From: Planctomycetota bacterium
Lineage (GTDB): Bacteria > Planctomycetota > UBA8742 > UBA2392
Direction of reading: 5' to 3'
Length of the DNA stretch: 52,777 bases
Assembly (NCBI GenBank): GCA_022071975.1
Contig: JAJVIO010000058.1
Span: 40,155-92,931 of the forward strand
Shown here: positions 51,904 to 52,777 of the stretch, piece by piece
Layout of the letters: every line of letters begins with the position of its first letter
Position numbering within the stretch: the stretch's first letter is position 1
Program-made: the position numbers and the translations under genes
The notes under the pieces: generated by a model
Database searches by the model: none
Told to the model about the DNA's origin: nothing
What the model saw: only the letters and a program-made list of their open reading frames with translations

Positions 51904-52777
51904 CTATCGGTCCAGCTCGCCGGCGATTACGTTCAGGCTGCTCAGGCACGCTACCACGTCGGCGATGTAGCCGCCGGCCACCATCTGCGGCATGGCGCTG
52001 TAATTGATGTAGCTGGGCGGCCGGCACCTTACGCGGTAGCCCACCGCGCTGCCGTCCGTCTCAATGTACCAGCCGAGTTCGCCGTTGGGGCTTTCCGTGC
52101 AGCTGTAGATCTTGCCGTGTTTGGGCGTCTTCAGGCCGTGGCCCTTCATCACCAGCTTGAAGTGGGTGATCAGGCTTTCCATCTGGGTGTAGACCGCGGC
52201 CTTTTCGGGCAGCACGATCTTCCAGTCGTCAATGTTCACGGGGCCGCCGGGCAGGCGGTCGAGCGCCTGGCTGATGATCTTGACGCTTTCGCGCATCTCG
52301 TTCATGCGCACGCAGTAACGGGCGTACACGTCGCCCTCGTCGCGGGTGACCACGTCGAAATCGAGCTCGTCGTAAACCCAGTAAGGGCGGGCGCGGCGCA
52401 CGTCGTAGGGCACGCCCGTGGCGCGCAGGATGGGGCCGGTCAGGCCGTAGCTGACGGCGTCCTCGGGGCCCACCGCCGCGATGCCGATGGTGCGGTCAAG
52501 GAAGATGCGGTTGCGGCTCAGCATCTTGTCGATTTCCTTGAGCGCAAGCGGGAACTCGCGCACGAATTTGCGGCAGCGCGGCACAAACTCGCCGGGCACG
52601 TCGTTCATCATGCCGCCCACGCGGGCGTAGCTGGTGGTGAGGCGCGCGCCCGTGACCATCTCGAACAGGTCGTACAGCTTTTCGCGCTCGACGAAACTCC
52701 AGAGCAGGATGGTGAAGGCGCCCAGGTCCATGGCCTGCAGACCGCAGCAGATCACGTGGTCGGCGATGCGGGTGAGC
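51904..52777 (-). CDS. nuoD: NADH-quinone oxidoreductase subunit D, partial (5' end outside the window)
   Basis: The C-terminal ~290 residues of the complex I 49-kDa subunit, homologous to the large subunit of NiFe hydrogenases and part of the quinone site. Visible features: LTRIADHVICCGLQAMDLGA, RLTTSYARVGGM, GLTGPILRATGVPYDVRRARPYWVYDELDFDV, and the end NGELGWYIETDG, then GGYIADVVACLSSLNVIAGELDR-like with the typical GE(L/V/I)DR finish. The reading frame runs off the window edge. The gene ends 2 bases before the small DUF6941-like gene. Confidence 0.95.
   Translation of the reverse strand, partial: LTRIADHVICCGLQAMDLGAFTILLWSFVEREKLYDLFEMVTGARLTTSYARVGGMMNDVPGEFVPRCRKFVREFPLALKEIDKMLSRNRIFLDRTIGIAAVGPEDAVSYGLTGPILRATGVPYDVRRARPYWVYDELDFDVVTRDEGDVYARYCVRMNEMRESVKIISQALDRLPGGPVNIDDWKIVLPEKAAVYTQMESLITHFKLVMKGHGLKTPKHGKIYSCTESPNGELGWYIETDGSAVGYRVRCRPPSYINYSAMPQMVAGGYIADVVACLSSLNVIAGELDR

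Overview
The window is high-GC DNA from a Gram-negative-type (diderm) bacterium that I cannot place securely. Type II pseudopilin genes, several secreted proteins ending in a sortable Gly-Gly-Cys/transmembrane/Arg tail, a fused GT3-GT35 glycogen enzyme and near-perfect sigma-54 promoters fit an uncultivated lineage such as Planctomycetota or a neighbouring phylum. That placement is inference only. There is no CRISPR array, insertion sequence or rRNA. One tRNA (Gly, CCC anticodon) is present.

Layout. (1) 1-2561, + strand: a single-domain response regulator, an NtrC-type sigma-54 activator and an ECF sigma factor. Sigma-54 promoters lie in front of the first and third genes. (2) 2580-8811, +: two secreted proteins. 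One is a BNR/Asp-box propeller protein with its own sigma-54 promoter; the other is a 1204-aa autotransporter-strand-like protein with no canonical start codon where its signal peptide begins. Each is followed by a near-identical terminator. (3) 9188-17962, +: a tightly coupled glycogen/alpha-glucan operon (debranching enzyme, GT4 glucosyltransferase, GH57, and a GT3 synthase fused to a GT35 phosphorylase). (4) 23073-17964, -: an overlapping operon of acetyl-CoA-synthetase-like ligase, 2-oxoacid dehydrogenase E1-alpha, E1-beta and E2, and an acyl carrier protein. It converges on the glycogen operon with stop codons one base apart. (5) 26264-23163, -: a PLD nuclease/SF2 helicase/DUF3427-like protein, with the tRNA-Gly gene and its terminator upstream. 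(6) 41709-26971, -: one gene for a 4912-aa modular surface protein made of about 20 cadherin/Ig-like repeats around a beta-helix block. It ends in the same C-terminal tag as the two proteins in region 2. (7) 46483-41963, -: dnaE and thpR. (8) 50481-46614, -: a membrane protein and five pseudopilins in gspG-G-H-I-J order. (9) 52777-50744, -: nuoD (partial), two small genes and nuoE.

How the parts may work together. The upstream regulators form a plausible sigma-54-to-ECF cascade that also drives a secreted tagged protein. Three tagged exported proteins plus a pseudopilin cluster suggest a secretion and surface-anchoring programme; the link to type II secretion is inferred from other C-terminal-tag systems. 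The metabolic operons (glycogen turnover, acetyl-CoA supply, complex I) are ordinary in content but contain unusual members: the synthase-phosphorylase fusion, the ACP in a dehydrogenase operon, and two small genes inside nuo.

Many long reading frames overlap these genes on the other strand. I treat them as by-products of high GC content.
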